Program-made: the position numbers and the translations under genes
Source: Verrucomicrobiia bacterium
GTDB lineage: Bacteria; Verrucomicrobiota; Verrucomicrobiia; Verrucomicrobiales; Akkermansiaceae
Reading direction: 5' to 3'
DNA: 64,000 nucleotides
Assembly (NCBI GenBank): GCA_030431475.1
Contig: JAUIJD010000009.1
Coordinates: forward strand, 41,253 to 105,252
Shown here: positions 8,838-17,782 of the stretch, piece after piece
Numbering within the stretch: the first letter of the stretch is position 1
Layout of the letters: each line of letters starts with the position of its first letter
Notes under the pieces: model-generated
Database searches by the model: none
Told to the model about the DNA's origin: nothing
Seen by the model: only the letters and a program-made list of their open reading frames with translations

Positions 8838-10391
8838 TCAGAGCGAGAAGGTGTCCTCCTTGGGTTCCTTCCCGAGCGCGCCCTGGGCCTCGCCGTTGGC
8901 GGTGAGGTGGTTGAGGCAGTGGTAGACGTCCTCGGTGTCGGCATCGATCTCGTAGGCGATGTCGGCGGCGGTCTTCGGGTCGGCGGTGATCCGGCTCCGC
9001 ACCGCGTGGAGGGTTTCGAGAAAGGCCGCCGCCGCTTTCTTGCCGGCCTCGACGCCCGGTTGGTGGTAGGCGTTGATGTTGACCAGCGAGGCGTAGAAAG
9101 AGACGGCGCGCTCGAAGAGGGCGATCAGCACCCCGACCTGGAAGGCATCGACCTCGGGGATGGAGATTGTCACCGAGGGGCGGCCGGAATCGTGCAGCGC
9201 CTTGCGGGTGCCGCGCAGGAAGCCCTGGAGGTAATCCGCCGAGGTGCTGCCGGGTTCGACCTCGATGGTGTCGCCGTCGCGACCCTTGCGCACTTCGATG
9301 AAGGTGGCGAAGAAGTTCGCGACGCCGTCGCGGAGCTGCTGAACGTAGGCGTGCTGGTCGGTGGAGCCCTTGTTGCCGTACACCGCGATGCCCTGGTTGA
9401 CGACGTTCCCGTCGAGGTCCTTCTCCTTGCCGAGGGACTCCATCACGAGTTGCTGGAGGTATTTCGAGAACAGCACCAGCGAGTCCTTGTAAGGGAGGAC
9501 GACCATGTCCTTCTCACCGCATCCGTTCCCGGCGGCATGCCAGCAGAGCGCAAGGCGCATGGCGGCATTGGTGGCGGCGTCGGGCTTGCGGGTCTCGGCA
9601 TCCATGGCGGCCGCGCCGGCAAGGAAGCGGTCGATGTCGAGCCCCTGGAGGGCGGCGGGCACGAGGCCGACCGTCGACATCACCGAAGTCCGTCCACCGA
9701 CCCAGTCCTCCATGGGGAACCGGGTGATGAATCCGTGCTCGTCGGCGAAGGCGTCCAGCTTCGAGCCCTCGCCGGTGATGGCCACGGCGTGCTTGCCGAA
9801 ATCCAGTCCGGCGGCGTCGTAGGCGGCCTTGGCCTCGACCATGCCGTTGCGGGTTTCCGGCGTGCCGCCCGATTTCGAGACGACCAGCACCAGGGTCGAG
9901 GCCAGGCCTTCCCGGCCGATCGAGGCCAGCGTGCGGTCGATCCCGGCGGGGTCGGTGTTGTCGAAGAAGAGGATGGGAAGCCGGGCATGCTCGCCCAAGG
10001 CATCGTTCACGAACTGCGGCCCCAGCGCGGAACCGCCGATGCCGATCAGCAGCACGCGGCGGAAGCCGCCGCCCGACGGCGGGGCGATGCGGCCGGTGTG
10101 GACCTGCTCGGCGAAGTCCTTGAGAGCGCGCAGGGGGGCGGTGATCGCACGCCGCAGTTCCTCGTTCGGCGCGAGTTCGGGACAGCGCAGCCAGTAGTGG
10201 CCGACCATCCGCTGTTCGTCCGGATTGGCGATGGCGCCGGACTCGAGGGCCTTCATGTCCTCGAAGGCGCGGGTGATCATCGGGTCGAGCGCCGCCAGCT
10301 GCTCGGAATCAACCGGAAGCAGGGAGGTGTCGAGCGAGAAACCGAACTCCGGGTAGCGGAGCAGGGAGGCGGAGTAGTGGTCGAATGACAT
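8838..10391 (-). CDS. pgi: Glucose-6-phosphate isomerase
   Basis: Interconverts glucose-6-phosphate and fructose-6-phosphate; cytoplasmic, 517 aa. Visible landmarks: [12 protein letters not shown] and SKSGGTPET (phosphate-binding SIS domain), [37 protein letters not shown] (catalytic His/Gln region) and the C-terminal signature [13 protein letters not shown] with the active-site Lys. The ATG at 10391 gives a complete protein. It converges with dnaA across the hairpin at 8734-8759. The 44 bases to the apt stop on its 5' side hold an AATGACGAATGA-type short repeat. Confidence 0.97.
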   Translation of the reverse strand: MSFDHYSASLLRYPEFGFSLDTSLLPVDSEQLAALDPMITRAFEDMKALESGAIANPDEQRMVGHYWLRCPELAPNEELRRAITAPLRALKDFAEQVHTGRIAPPSGGGFRRVLLIGIGGSALGPQFVNDALGEHARLPILFFDNTDPAGIDRTLASIGREGLASTLVLVVSKSGGTPETRNGMVEAKAAYDAAGLDFGKHAVAITGEGSKLDAFADEHGFITRFPMEDWVGGRTSVMSTVGLVPAALQGLDIDRFLAGAAAMDAETRKPDAATNAAMRLALCWHAAGNGCGEKDMVVLPYKDSLVLFSKYLQQLVMESLGKEKDLDGNVVNQGIAVYGNKGSTDQHAYVQQLRDGVANFFATFIEVRKGRDGDTIEVEPGSTSADYLQGFLRGTRKALHDSGRPSVTISIPEVDAFQVGVLIALFERAVSFYASLVNINAYHQPGVEAGKKAAAAFLETLHAVRSRITADPKTAADIAYEIDADTEDVYHCLNHLTANGEAQGALGKEPKEDTFSL

Positions 10392-10434
10392 GGGGTGGAA
10401 GGTAGAGTGTTGAGGGTGCGAATGACGAATGAGG

Positions 10435-10962
10435 TCAGTCGTAGGTGATGAGCGACTCGATGCGGTGATCGCCGAGCTTCTCCCGGCCGCTCAGACCGGT
10501 GAGTTCGATCAGGAACGTGGCGGCGACGAGGTCGGCCTTCAGGCCGTCGAGCAGCTGGACCGCCGCCGAGGCGGTGCCGCCGGTGGCCAGGAGGTCGTCG
10601 ACGAGCAGGACCTTTTCACCGGCGTGAATCGCATCTTCGTGGATCTCGACCTCGGCTTCGCCGTACTCGAGGGTGTAGGAGAGTCCGCGGGTGTTCCACG
10701 GCAGTTTGCCCTTCTTTCGTACCGGCACGAAGCCGGCGCCCAGCCGGTCGGCGGCCGCCGCGGCGAAGATGAAACCGCGGGCGTCGATGCCGACGATCTT
10801 GTCGATCCCGGCGCCGGAGGCGGTGTCACAGATCAGATCGATGGATTGACGGAACAGCTTCGGGTCGGCGAGGACGGGGGTGATGTCGCGAAAGACGATG
10901 CCCGGTTTCGGAAAATCCGGGATGTCCCGGATGGCGGCTCGGATCAGCTCGGCGGAGGCCAT
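10435..10962 (-). CDS. apt: Adenine phosphoribosyltransferase
   Basis: Purine salvage enzyme making AMP from adenine and PRPP; 175 aa, normal size. Features: [20 protein letters not shown] near the N-terminus, [15 protein letters not shown], and the PRPP-binding motif [15 protein letters not shown] start it at ATG 10962 ([11 protein letters not shown]). The frame is open upstream to 11076, but that extension is Arg/Ala-rich and overlaps the region before the sigma gene. It is divergent from the ECF sigma gene. Confidence 0.95.
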   Translation of the reverse strand: MASAELIRAAIRDIPDFPKPGIVFRDITPVLADPKLFRQSIDLICDTASGAGIDKIVGIDARGFIFAAAAADRLGAGFVPVRKKGKLPWNTRGLSYTLEYGEAEVEIHEDAIHAGEKVLLVDDLLATGGTASAAVQLLDGLKADLVAATFLIELTGLSGREKLGDHRIESLITYD

Positions 10963-11075
10963 GCGCGGGAGGCTGGGGTAATGGCGGGCCGGGGCCAAGT
11001 CTTGATCGCTTTCATTGCTGACAGCGGCCCGCCGGCGTGTAGCCTTGCCGGCGTTCACCCCCTTGCAGCCCGTCA

Positions 11076-11675
11076 ATGCCGGATGACACCCCCAGGCCGG
11101 ATCCGGACGCCGATCTCGTGCAGCGCGCGCGCGAAGGGGATACCCGTGCCTTCGACCAGCTGATCCTCAAGTATGGCGACAAGCTCTACGGGCTGATCTA
11201 CAACATGACCTCCAACAAGGAGGACACCCACGACCTGCTGCAGGACGTGTTCGCCAGGGCCTACCACTCGCTGCCGAAGTTCAAGGGGCGATCGACCTTC
11301 TACACCTGGATCTACCAGATTGCGATCAACATGACCCTCAACTTCCTGAAAAAGAGGAAGCGGAGGAGTGGCCTGAGCCTGAACGACATGGAGTCGTCCG
11401 TGCAGCAGGACCCGGCGCTCGTCGAGAGCGGGTGGGAGTCGGATCCGGAGCGTCGCACCAACCTGCACGAACTGCAGAAAAGATTGAACGAAGCGATGCA
11501 GCACCTGTCTGAATCCCACAGAACGGTGGTGACACTGTTCGACGTTCAGGGTCTGCCGCACGGCGAAATCGCCGAGATTCTGAAGGTCTCGGTCGGCACC
11601 GTCCGCTCGAGACTGCACTACGCTCACCAACAGCTTCAGACCTACCTGCAGGACTTCTGGGAACAAAGATTCTAA
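11076..11675 (+). CDS. RNA polymerase sigma factor, ECF family
   Basis: Alternative sigma-70 factor of 199 aa. Region 2 (about 20-90) includes DLLQDVFARAYHSLPKFKG and the -10-recognition helix STFYTWIYQIAINMTLNFLKKRKRR. Region 4 (about 130-190) includes SHRTVVTLFDVQGLPHGEIAEIL and the helix-turn-helix VGTVRSRLHYA. It is followed by a membrane protein and a PDZ pseudoprotease on the same strand, the usual layout for a sigma factor with an envelope signal partner. The 50 bases after its stop are very AT-rich, so the next gene may also have its own promoter. Confidence 0.95.
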   Translation: MPDDTPRPDPDADLVQRAREGDTRAFDQLILKYGDKLYGLIYNMTSNKEDTHDLLQDVFARAYHSLPKFKGRSTFYTWIYQIAINMTLNFLKKRKRRSGLSLNDMESSVQQDPALVESGWESDPERRTNLHELQKRLNEAMQHLSESHRTVVTLFDVQGLPHGEIAEILKVSVGTVRSRLHYAHQQLQTYLQDFWEQRF

Positions 11676-11726
11676 AAAGTTCTTGCAAAAGGGTAAATAT
11701 TTTAGATTCTTTAACCATCCGACGCC

Positions 11727-12122
11727 GTGAAAGCTAACGATCAACAACTCGGGGACCTCCTCTCCCTCAAGCGCCATGAACGGCCGCCCGAGGGATACAT
11801 GGAGGATTTCCTGCGTGAGTTCCACATGCGCCGCCGCGAAGAGGCGATGCAGATGGGATCGCGCACCGGGCTGTGGGAGCGTTTCACCGCATGGCTTGCC
11901 GAGCCCGGCTTGGCGAAGTGGGCCTACGGTGCCGGAGTGGCCTATGCCGCCGTGTTGGCGGTGGTGGTTTCCCTGCCGAAGGGGCAGGAGGTCGATCAGC
12001 CTTCGCTGCAACCGGTGAGTCATCCGGTGGTCGAGCCTCTCGAATCCGCCGCGCCGACCCAACTGGACGAATTGGATCTCCGCCCGTCTTCCGAAGGGAA
12101 GCTGGGTGAGCAGGAGTTCTGA
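11727..12122 (+). CDS. Single-pass membrane protein, candidate anti-sigma partner
   Basis: 131-aa protein with a cytoplasmic-looking N-terminus (MKANDQQLGDLLSLKRHERP, rich in charge), one transmembrane helix at about 64-83 (KWAYGAGVAYAAVLAVVVSL) and an acidic, Pro-rich outer tail. N-in topology, size and position directly after the ECF sigma gene match anti-sigma factors. No zinc-binding HxxxCxxC motif of the ZAS type is seen, so this role is inferred from context. The start ATG at 11727 follows an AT-rich tract. Confidence 0.75.
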   Translation: MKANDQQLGDLLSLKRHERPPEGYMEDFLREFHMRRREEAMQMGSRTGLWERFTAWLAEPGLAKWAYGAGVAYAAVLAVVVSLPKGQEVDQPSLQPVSHPVVEPLESAAPTQLDELDLRPSSEGKLGEQEF

Positions 12123-12136
12123 TCCCTCCGGCGCGC

Positions 12137-12970
12137 ATGCCCCCCGATGCATTGCGGAGACCGTTGGGTCTCGCCATGGTTCTCATGGTTGGATCGGCGG
12201 CTGCCGAGCCGGTGCTGACTTCCCGTTTCGGAGGATCAGGCGATGAGGCCGCGGCTTTCGTGGTCGCCGGCGGTCGCGAAGTCGTCACGCTGGGGGTCGC
12301 CGGAACGGATCTGGACCGGGCCGCCTTGGTGGGGACTTCCGCCGCCGTATCGAAGACAGTGGCGGATCCGGTGTCGCGATTGGTCGTGTTCCAATCCCGT
12401 GGCCTCGCCTCCAAGGGGCTGAATCTCGCGTCGATGGCTCCCGCCGGCGGGGTGCTGCGTGGCGCCGGGGAGGGGGGGGAGTTTCGAATCCTGGGCCGGA
12501 CGGAGGAAGTGGGGGGAAGGTATCTTCCTTTCACCTTGCTCCGGCTGAGCAGCGAAGGGGCGGGCCCCCAGCCTGGAACGCCGTTGCTCGACGCCGGGGG
12601 ACGTGTGGTGGCGGTGGCTCACCAGGCGGTGAACGACGAGGCCTTCTACGCCCTGCCGGTCGAGGTGGTCCGGCGCGTGGTCGAGGACGCCCGGGACGGC
12701 GAAGTCACGAAGGCGTGGGTGGGCCTGATTCTCAAGCCCGGGAGCCGCAGCACGCGGATCGAGCGGGTGGTGAAGGGCTCACCGGCCGAGACCGCCGGCG
12801 TTCGCGCGGGAGACGTCCTCCGTGAAATCGCGGGCAAGCGGGTGGCGGACTACGGCGATGCGGTGAATGCGTTCTTCCTTCTCCATCCGAATCGTCCGGT
12901 GAAGGTCAAGGTGAGGCGGGGAGCGGCCGAGGTGATGCTCGAACTCACCCCCCGTCCCGGCGGTTCATGA
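12137..12970 (+). CDS. HtrA-like pseudoprotease with C-terminal PDZ domain
   Basis: 277 aa, exported: LGLAMVLMVGSAAAEP at 10-25 is a signal peptide. Residues about 30-185 look like a degenerate HtrA/trypsin-fold domain. GTPLLDAGGRVVAVAH (147-162) aligns with the family GGPLxxxxGxVxGI, and YALPVEVVRRVV (171-182) with FAIPxxxVxxIV. The position of the catalytic Ser in GNSGGPL is Pro146 here, and no HtrA-type His/Asp motif is obvious, so it is probably inactive. A PDZ domain spans about 192-272 (AWVGLIL, SPAETAGVRAGDVLREIAG). It lies 14 bases after the putative anti-sigma gene. Confidence 0.85.
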   Translation: MPPDALRRPLGLAMVLMVGSAAAEPVLTSRFGGSGDEAAAFVVAGGREVVTLGVAGTDLDRAALVGTSAAVSKTVADPVSRLVVFQSRGLASKGLNLASMAPAGGVLRGAGEGGEFRILGRTEEVGGRYLPFTLLRLSSEGAGPQPGTPLLDAGGRVVAVAHQAVNDEAFYALPVEVVRRVVEDARDGEVTKAWVGLILKPGSRSTRIERVVKGSPAETAGVRAGDVLREIAGKRVADYGDAVNAFFLLHPNRPVKVKVRRGAAEVMLELTPRPGGS

Positions 12971-12995
12971 GGCGAACCGTCCGGCGACGGTTTTC

Positions 12996-13409
12996 TCAGA
13001 TGTAGTACATCGGCTCGTCGGATCCGGAGATCAGCGAGAGGAGCGAGATTTCTCCGAGCTCGCGGCGGGTGGCCTCGGAAATGCCTTTCCAGGCGCGACG
13101 CACACCCTCGCCGGATTCGCCCGCGCCCTGGGTGGAATTCTCCAGCAGGGCGGGTTCGACGGCCTCGACGACATCGAGCAGGTGGATTGTGTCGGGTTCG
13201 CGGGCGAGACGATAGCCGCCGGCCTTCCCGCGCCGGCTTTCGATCAAACCTCCGCGTCGCAGGTCGTTGAGGATCTGGACAAGAAAATTGGAGGACACGG
13301 CTTCCCGTTGCGCGAGCTCTTCAAGGCGTGTAATCGTCTGCTCGTCGTGGCGCCGGGCCAGTTGAGCCATCGCGCGGCACGCATACTCGAGCTTTTGGGA
13401 GATTCGCAT
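12996..13409 (-). CDS. Rrf2 family transcriptional regulator (cluster-less)
   Basis: 137-aa DNA-binding repressor with the classic Rrf2 start MRISQKLEYACRAM, a winged helix (ITRLEELAQREAVSSNFLVQ), then GGLIESRRGKAGGYRLAREP. The three cysteines that hold an iron-sulfur cluster in IscR and NsrR are missing; the only Cys is in the first helix. This resembles CymR-type members, which control cysteine metabolism. It diverges from cysE with start codons that overlap by two bases, so a link to cysteine synthesis is a reasonable inference. Confidence 0.92.
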   Translation of the reverse strand: MRISQKLEYACRAMAQLARRHDEQTITRLEELAQREAVSSNFLVQILNDLRRGGLIESRRGKAGGYRLAREPDTIHLLDVVEAVEPALLENSTQGAGESGEGVRRAWKGISEATRRELGEISLLSLISGSDEPMYYI

Positions 13410-14274
13410 GGATTCAGATCAGCAGAATGGGAAGGACCTCGGGGCGGTGCGAATCTGCCGCTTTCCGTCGGTGGATGTCGAGGCTGTGTGGAAATCGATC
13501 CGGGAACGGGCTTCGACGATTCATGAGGAGGAGCACGGTCTGCGGGTGTTGATCGACGATGTGATCCTTCAGCGCTCGTCCCTCGGCGAGGCGGCGAGTG
13601 TGCGGCTGGCCCGCAAACTCGCGCGCGAAGACATGACCCGCGAGGAGTTGAATCCCTTGTTGTCGGGGATTCTTGCCGAGGACGCCTCGCTGGTGGCCAG
13701 CATGGCGCGGGACATCTGCGCCATCGTCGAACGCGACCCGGCCTGCGATTCACCGCTCCAGCCGCTGCTCTTCTTCAAGGGCTTTCTGGCAATCTCGACC
13801 TACCGGATCTCGCACCACCTGTGGCAGCGGGGCAGGATCGAGCTCGCGCTCTATTTCCAGAGTCTCGCCAGTGAGGTCTTCGCGGTGGACATTCATCCGG
13901 CGGCCCGCATCGGCTGCGGGATCCTGCTGGACCACGCGACGAGCTTCGTGGTCGGCGAGACCGCGATCGTCGAGGACGACGTGTCGATTCTCCACGAGGT
14001 GACCCTCGGGGGAACGGGCAAGCAGAGCGGTGACCGCCACCCGGTCGTCCGATCCGGCGTGCTGCTGGGGGCGGGGGCGAAGGTGCTCGGACGCGTCGAG
14101 ATCGGCGAAGGGGCGAAGGTCGGAGCGGGGAGCGTGGTGCTGACCGATGTGCCCTCGCATTCGACGGTCGCCGGCGTGCCGGCCCAGCTGGTCGGGGAGG
14201 CCGCGGAGGACGCGCCCGCGCTCGAGATGGACCAGCGTCTCCTCTGCCGGAAGGCGGCCGGTGGCCCCGGATGA
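13408..14274 (+). CDS. cysE: Serine O-acetyltransferase
   Basis: Makes O-acetylserine from serine and acetyl-CoA, the first step of cysteine synthesis; cytoplasmic, 288 aa. An N-terminal helical domain contains FFKGFLAISTYRISHHLWQRG. The left-handed beta-helix carries VDIHPAARIGCGILLDHATS, ETAIVEDDVSILHEVTLGG and the C-terminal hexapeptide repeats ending HSTVAGVPAQLVG. The ATG at 13408 overlaps the divergent Rrf2 start codon. The true start could be one of the in-frame GTG codons a few dozen bases on, since the first residues are not conserved-looking. Confidence 0.95.
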   Translation: MDSDQQNGKDLGAVRICRFPSVDVEAVWKSIRERASTIHEEEHGLRVLIDDVILQRSSLGEAASVRLARKLAREDMTREELNPLLSGILAEDASLVASMARDICAIVERDPACDSPLQPLLFFKGFLAISTYRISHHLWQRGRIELALYFQSLASEVFAVDIHPAARIGCGILLDHATSFVVGETAIVEDDVSILHEVTLGGTGKQSGDRHPVVRSGVLLGAGAKVLGRVEIGEGAKVGAGSVVLTDVPSHSTVAGVPAQLVGEAAEDAPALEMDQRLLCRKAAGGPG

Positions 14275-14318
14275 TGACTGGTCATTCCCCCCCGGGCTTG
14301 CTGTAATCCAGCCATCCG

Positions 14319-15302
14319 ATGAGACCCCCCTTTGTCATGGCCATGTTGATGGCGCACCTGCTGCTGGGCGGGTGCGACAAGATCGGGGGCATGCTTGGCA
14401 ACGGCGAGATTCCCAAGCTCGCCCCTGGTACGCCTCAACCCGGGGGGGAGGTGAATCCCTCGCTGGCGGCCGAAGTCAGTCGGGACGCGGACGGGGTGAG
14501 CTTCCGACGGGACCTCGCCTATCCCGGGGAGATCAGCGGACGGCTCCGGATTTCCCGGGCCCATGACCGCGTGCGGGTGGTCGAGCGGTCGGAGATCGGT
14601 ACCGAGAAGAGCGTCTGGAGTCACACGCTCGAGACCGAAGTGGTCTTCGGCAAACGGCCGGGCCGGTTTCAGGTGACGCTGGAGAAGGCCGGGCGGAAGT
14701 TGCTTCCCGAGCAGGAGGAGGACGCCGCCCTGCCGGCGAGTTCTTCCGAACTCGAGGGCGAGTCGCTGGAGTTTCTGCTGACGGATGCCGGATGGGGCCT
14801 GGCCAAGGGAAGCGGCCGAGAGTTCCGCAAGGCGATCTGGGCGGATGCCCTGGCCGGTGAGATTCCGTATCTCATGGTCGAGACCGGCGCCCACCCCCGG
14901 GCCCAGTGGTTCTCGTCGTCGCGGCGGTGGAAGCCCGGAGACCGGGTGGTGCTGACCGGCAATTCGATCAAGATGATCTACACCGCCGACGTCACCGGAC
15001 GCATCGAGCTGGTGTTCGAGGGTGAGGAGGCCGTCGGGGGGCATCCCTGCGGGGTGTTTGCGCTGAGCGGCGACCTCGATGTCCGGGGAGAGGTGGATTT
15101 CCTCGGAAAAACCCGGGACGTGGAAGTGTCCATCGGTGAGGGACGCATCTGGGCGTCGCTGCTTTATCCCGTCCTGCTGCGGGAGGAATACGAGACCGTG
15201 CAGTCGATCAAGGCGGGCGAAGGCGGCGGCCTTGAGACCCAGCTCCAGGGGGCGATCAAGGTCGTGAAGTCGCGCTCGTGGGAGCCGGCCCCGGAAGGCT
15301 GA
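14319..15302 (+). CDS. Putative lipoprotein of unknown function
   Basis: 327 aa. The N-terminus MRPPFVMAMLMAHLLLGGC is a lipoprotein signal with lipobox LGGC (Cys19). A Gly/Pro-rich linker follows, then a soluble beta-rich region with no motif I recognise (FRRDLAYPGEISGRLRI, VEVSIGEGRIWASLLYP). It lies 44 bases after cysE on the same strand and ends against the convergent DUF5362-like gene. I see no evidence for a function; envelope location is the only firm inference. Confidence 0.8.
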   Translation: MRPPFVMAMLMAHLLLGGCDKIGGMLGNGEIPKLAPGTPQPGGEVNPSLAAEVSRDADGVSFRRDLAYPGEISGRLRISRAHDRVRVVERSEIGTEKSVWSHTLETEVVFGKRPGRFQVTLEKAGRKLLPEQEEDAALPASSSELEGESLEFLLTDAGWGLAKGSGREFRKAIWADALAGEIPYLMVETGAHPRAQWFSSSRRWKPGDRVVLTGNSIKMIYTADVTGRIELVFEGEEAVGGHPCGVFALSGDLDVRGEVDFLGKTRDVEVSIGEGRIWASLLYPVLLREEYETVQSIKAGEGGGLETQLQGAIKVVKSRSWEPAPEG

Positions 15303-15306
15303 GCGC

Positions 15307-15810
15307 CTAGGGCGATACGCTCATCGTCGACGAGGCGCCGAACGCGGCGAAGATGGCGATGAAAACGAAGAGCAGGATGTAGAGGACGATGCCGACGCAG
15401 ACCAGGATGCCGACGAACTTCCAGAAGGAGCGTTGGGCATCCAGGGCCGCCTCGAGGTCGTTGACCGAGTTGGACCCGAGCAGCGATGCGATGTGGCTGC
15501 CGTATTTCCACAGCTTCAGCGAGGGGAAGAAGTAGAAGAAGGCCATCACGAGATAGGCGAGGCCCATGACCACCGGAAAACCGGCGAAGGGCATGGAGGA
15601 ACGGTCCCCCGCGGAGGCAAGGAGCCCGCCGCCGATGAGCATGAAGATCCCGCCGAGGAGGATCAATCCGGTGAAGATGAAGCCGAGAATGGCGCAGAAC
15701 TGGACCCACGGTTTGGTGCCGGAAAGGGCCTGCAGCACGCCCGGCGTGACGAGGCCTCCGCCCGCTTGGGCGACGGGGTCGGTGCCGCGGGTCGAGTAGG
15801 GATTCTCCAT
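15307..15810 (-). CDS. DUF5362-like integral membrane protein
   Basis: 167 aa with four hydrophobic helices: about 35-60 (FCAILGFIFTGLILLGGIFMLIGGG), 75-95 (GLAYLVMAFFYFFPSLKLW) and two at the C-terminus (FVGILVCVGIVLYILLFVFIAI). The N-terminus MENPYSTRGTDP and the LKLWKYGSHIASLLGSNS region before the C-terminal helices match DUF5362-type proteins common in Verrucomicrobia and Bacteroidetes. I start it at ATG 15810; the upstream extension to 15876 overlaps the next gene's promoter region. Role unknown. Confidence 0.85.
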   Translation of the reverse strand: MENPYSTRGTDPVAQAGGGLVTPGVLQALSGTKPWVQFCAILGFIFTGLILLGGIFMLIGGGLLASAGDRSSMPFAGFPVVMGLAYLVMAFFYFFPSLKLWKYGSHIASLLGSNSVNDLEAALDAQRSFWKFVGILVCVGIVLYILLFVFIAIFAAFGASSTMSVSP

Positions 15811-15913
15811 GGCGGCGAAGGTGCCGCGATGAATCGGGCGGAGCAAGGTCGGTTTTGCGGGAGGAGCGCGACCCACCGTTGACCTCGGCGGGCGGCGCGC
15901 CTATCTCCCCGGC

Positions 15914-17029
15914 ATGGATCTGACCACCACGGCGTACGGTACCTGGAGCGGCGGGCGTTTCATGCACTTCGGTGAAACGCTCAGCGAGGAACGTTATCTC
16001 GAGTGCATCCGGCTGGCCTACGAGGCCGGATTCCGGACGTTCATCACCGCGGATGTCTACGGCAACGGCAAGGCCGATGAGATGATCGGGCAGGCGCTGG
16101 AAGGCGTGGACCGCGACTCCTACTGCCTCGTCGGCACGCTGGGGCACGACTTTTACGACGGTCAGCGTCAGGGCAATCGCGGCTACCCGCGGTTCACCGA
16201 CCCGGAGCTTCGCGGCCCCGAGGGCTACAAGGCCTACCTGCGGATGGCCTGCGAGAAGTCGCTCGAGCGCTGCCGGACCAATCGTTTCGACCTGGTGATG
16301 CTGCACAACCCCGACGAACTCGGCTACACCAGCGAGGCGGTCTGGGAGGGGATGCGGGGTCTCAAGGAAGAGGGGCTGGCGGATCGCCTGGGCATCGCTC
16401 CGGGCCCGGCGAACGGTTTCACCCTCGACCTGATCCATTGCCTGGAGCGTTTCGGCGAGGTGATTGACTGGTCGATGCTGATTCTCAACCCCCTCGAACC
16501 CTGGCCCGTCGGGCTGGCCCTCCCGGCGTGCGAGAAGCACGACGTGAAGGTACTGACCCGCGTCGTGGACTTCGGCGGGCTCTTCTTCGGCGACATGGCG
16601 GCCGGTCACGAGTTCAAGCCCGGCGACCACCGTGCCTACCGGCCGGAGGGCTGGGTCGAGCATGGACTCGAGAAGATCGGGAAGATGCGTCCCATCGCCG
16701 AGCGCCACGGACTCTCCATGGTGCAGTTCGCGGCGATCTGGAACTTGAGCCAGTCGCCGGTCGAGAGCGTGGTGCCGACCTTCATCCAGGAGACCAGTGA
16801 GCAGGCGCGGCCGATCGAGGAGCGGATCAAGGAGTTCGCGGTGATGCCTGAAGTAAGGCTTTCGGCCGAGGAAATCGAAGAGGTCAAGGCGATCGGCGAC
16901 AACACCGGCTGCATGATGCTGAAGGGGGCCAGCAAGCGTCACGAAACCAGCGAGCGGCCCGACGAATGGCCGATGCGCGGAGAGTTGCTCGAGCTTGCCG
17001 GCCGCTACGGGCTCGGGGAGGAGTGGTAA
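15914..17029 (+). CDS. Aldo/keto reductase-like protein lacking the catalytic lysine
   Basis: 371-aa TIM-barrel protein of the aldo/keto reductase superfamily. Asp47 and Tyr49 of the active site are visible in ITADVYGNGKADEMIG, and the His in LVMLHNPDELGYT is kept. At the position of the usual Lys (family pattern TKV after strand 3) the sequence reads VGTLGHDF, with Leu76 instead. Redox chemistry may therefore be altered or lost. No signal peptide. The gene stands alone between a convergent membrane protein and the NUDIX gene. Confidence 0.85.
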   Translation: MDLTTTAYGTWSGGRFMHFGETLSEERYLECIRLAYEAGFRTFITADVYGNGKADEMIGQALEGVDRDSYCLVGTLGHDFYDGQRQGNRGYPRFTDPELRGPEGYKAYLRMACEKSLERCRTNRFDLVMLHNPDELGYTSEAVWEGMRGLKEEGLADRLGIAPGPANGFTLDLIHCLERFGEVIDWSMLILNPLEPWPVGLALPACEKHDVKVLTRVVDFGGLFFGDMAAGHEFKPGDHRAYRPEGWVEHGLEKIGKMRPIAERHGLSMVQFAAIWNLSQSPVESVVPTFIQETSEQARPIEERIKEFAVMPEVRLSAEEIEEVKAIGDNTGCMMLKGASKRHETSERPDEWPMRGELLELAGRYGLGEEW

Positions 17030-17079
17030 ATCCCGGGGACGCCGAGGTTCCGCAAGCCGGGCGGGAGGCTCCGCCGCAC

Positions 17080-17691
17080 CTACGCCAGGTGGCGCACACA
17101 GTGCTGGGACCAGGTTTCCAGCCGGTCGAAAAGCGGTCCGTTGAGTTCCTCCAGCTCCGTGAAGCAGAGGTCGGCGAGGGCGTCCTCGTTCGAGCGGACG
17201 GCATCGTCCCCGATCTCGATCAGGTGGACCACCCCGAGATGGACCTGCCCGACCGGATTTGAATCGTCGTTGAGCAGGGCGATGATGCGATTCGTGTGGG
17301 GGACGTCGAAGACCAGTTCCTCGCTCAGTTCGCGCTCGACCGCCGCCTGATAGGCGTCGGGGCCGGTCTTTCCCCCGCCCGTATCCACCGGGTTGATGTG
17401 GCCGCCGACACCGACCGAGCGCTTCGCGTGGAGGCGCGCCTCACCGCCGGCCTTGCCGCGGGTGTAGTTGAGGATGCGACTGCCGCAGCGGATGATGCAG
17501 TAGGGGATGAGCTGCTTGTGTGAGGGGTCGTCCTCGGCTTCGGCACGATCCATGAAGAAGTGGTTCGCCGGGTCGAGCAGGCGGGCGATCACCGCGTCGA
17601 TGCCCTCGTTTCGGATCCCCTCGAACGGGCCGGTCTCCTCGAAAAGCGAGCGTGTCACGACCAGAACCTCTTCACCGGCATACTTCGACAT
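17080..17691 (-). CDS. NUDIX-domain protein
   Basis: 203 aa beginning MSKYAGEEVLVVTRSLF. The phosphate-hydrolase fold has a Nudix-box-like segment: GVGGHINPVD, a Gly-rich insert, then AAVERELSEELVFD, which keeps the RExxEE core residues in the form RELSEEL. The GHI-to-REL spacing is longer than the canonical box. RGKAGGEARLHAKRSVG before it is typical of phosphoesterase-like NUDIX proteins. ATG 17691 is preferred; the frame extends to ATG 17727 through a short tandem-repeat tract. Substrate unknown. Confidence 0.85.
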   Translation of the reverse strand: MSKYAGEEVLVVTRSLFEETGPFEGIRNEGIDAVIARLLDPANHFFMDRAEAEDDPSHKQLIPYCIIRCGSRILNYTRGKAGGEARLHAKRSVGVGGHINPVDTGGGKTGPDAYQAAVERELSEELVFDVPHTNRIIALLNDDSNPVGQVHLGVVHLIEIGDDAVRSNEDALADLCFTELEELNGPLFDRLETWSQHCVRHLA

Positions 17692-17782
17692 GCCGCGGAA
17701 CCTGCGGTTCCGGATGAGGAATGACAAATGAAGAATGCCGAAACCGGTCGCGGCCTGCCGCGGAGCGGCCGGCCCGTGCCGG

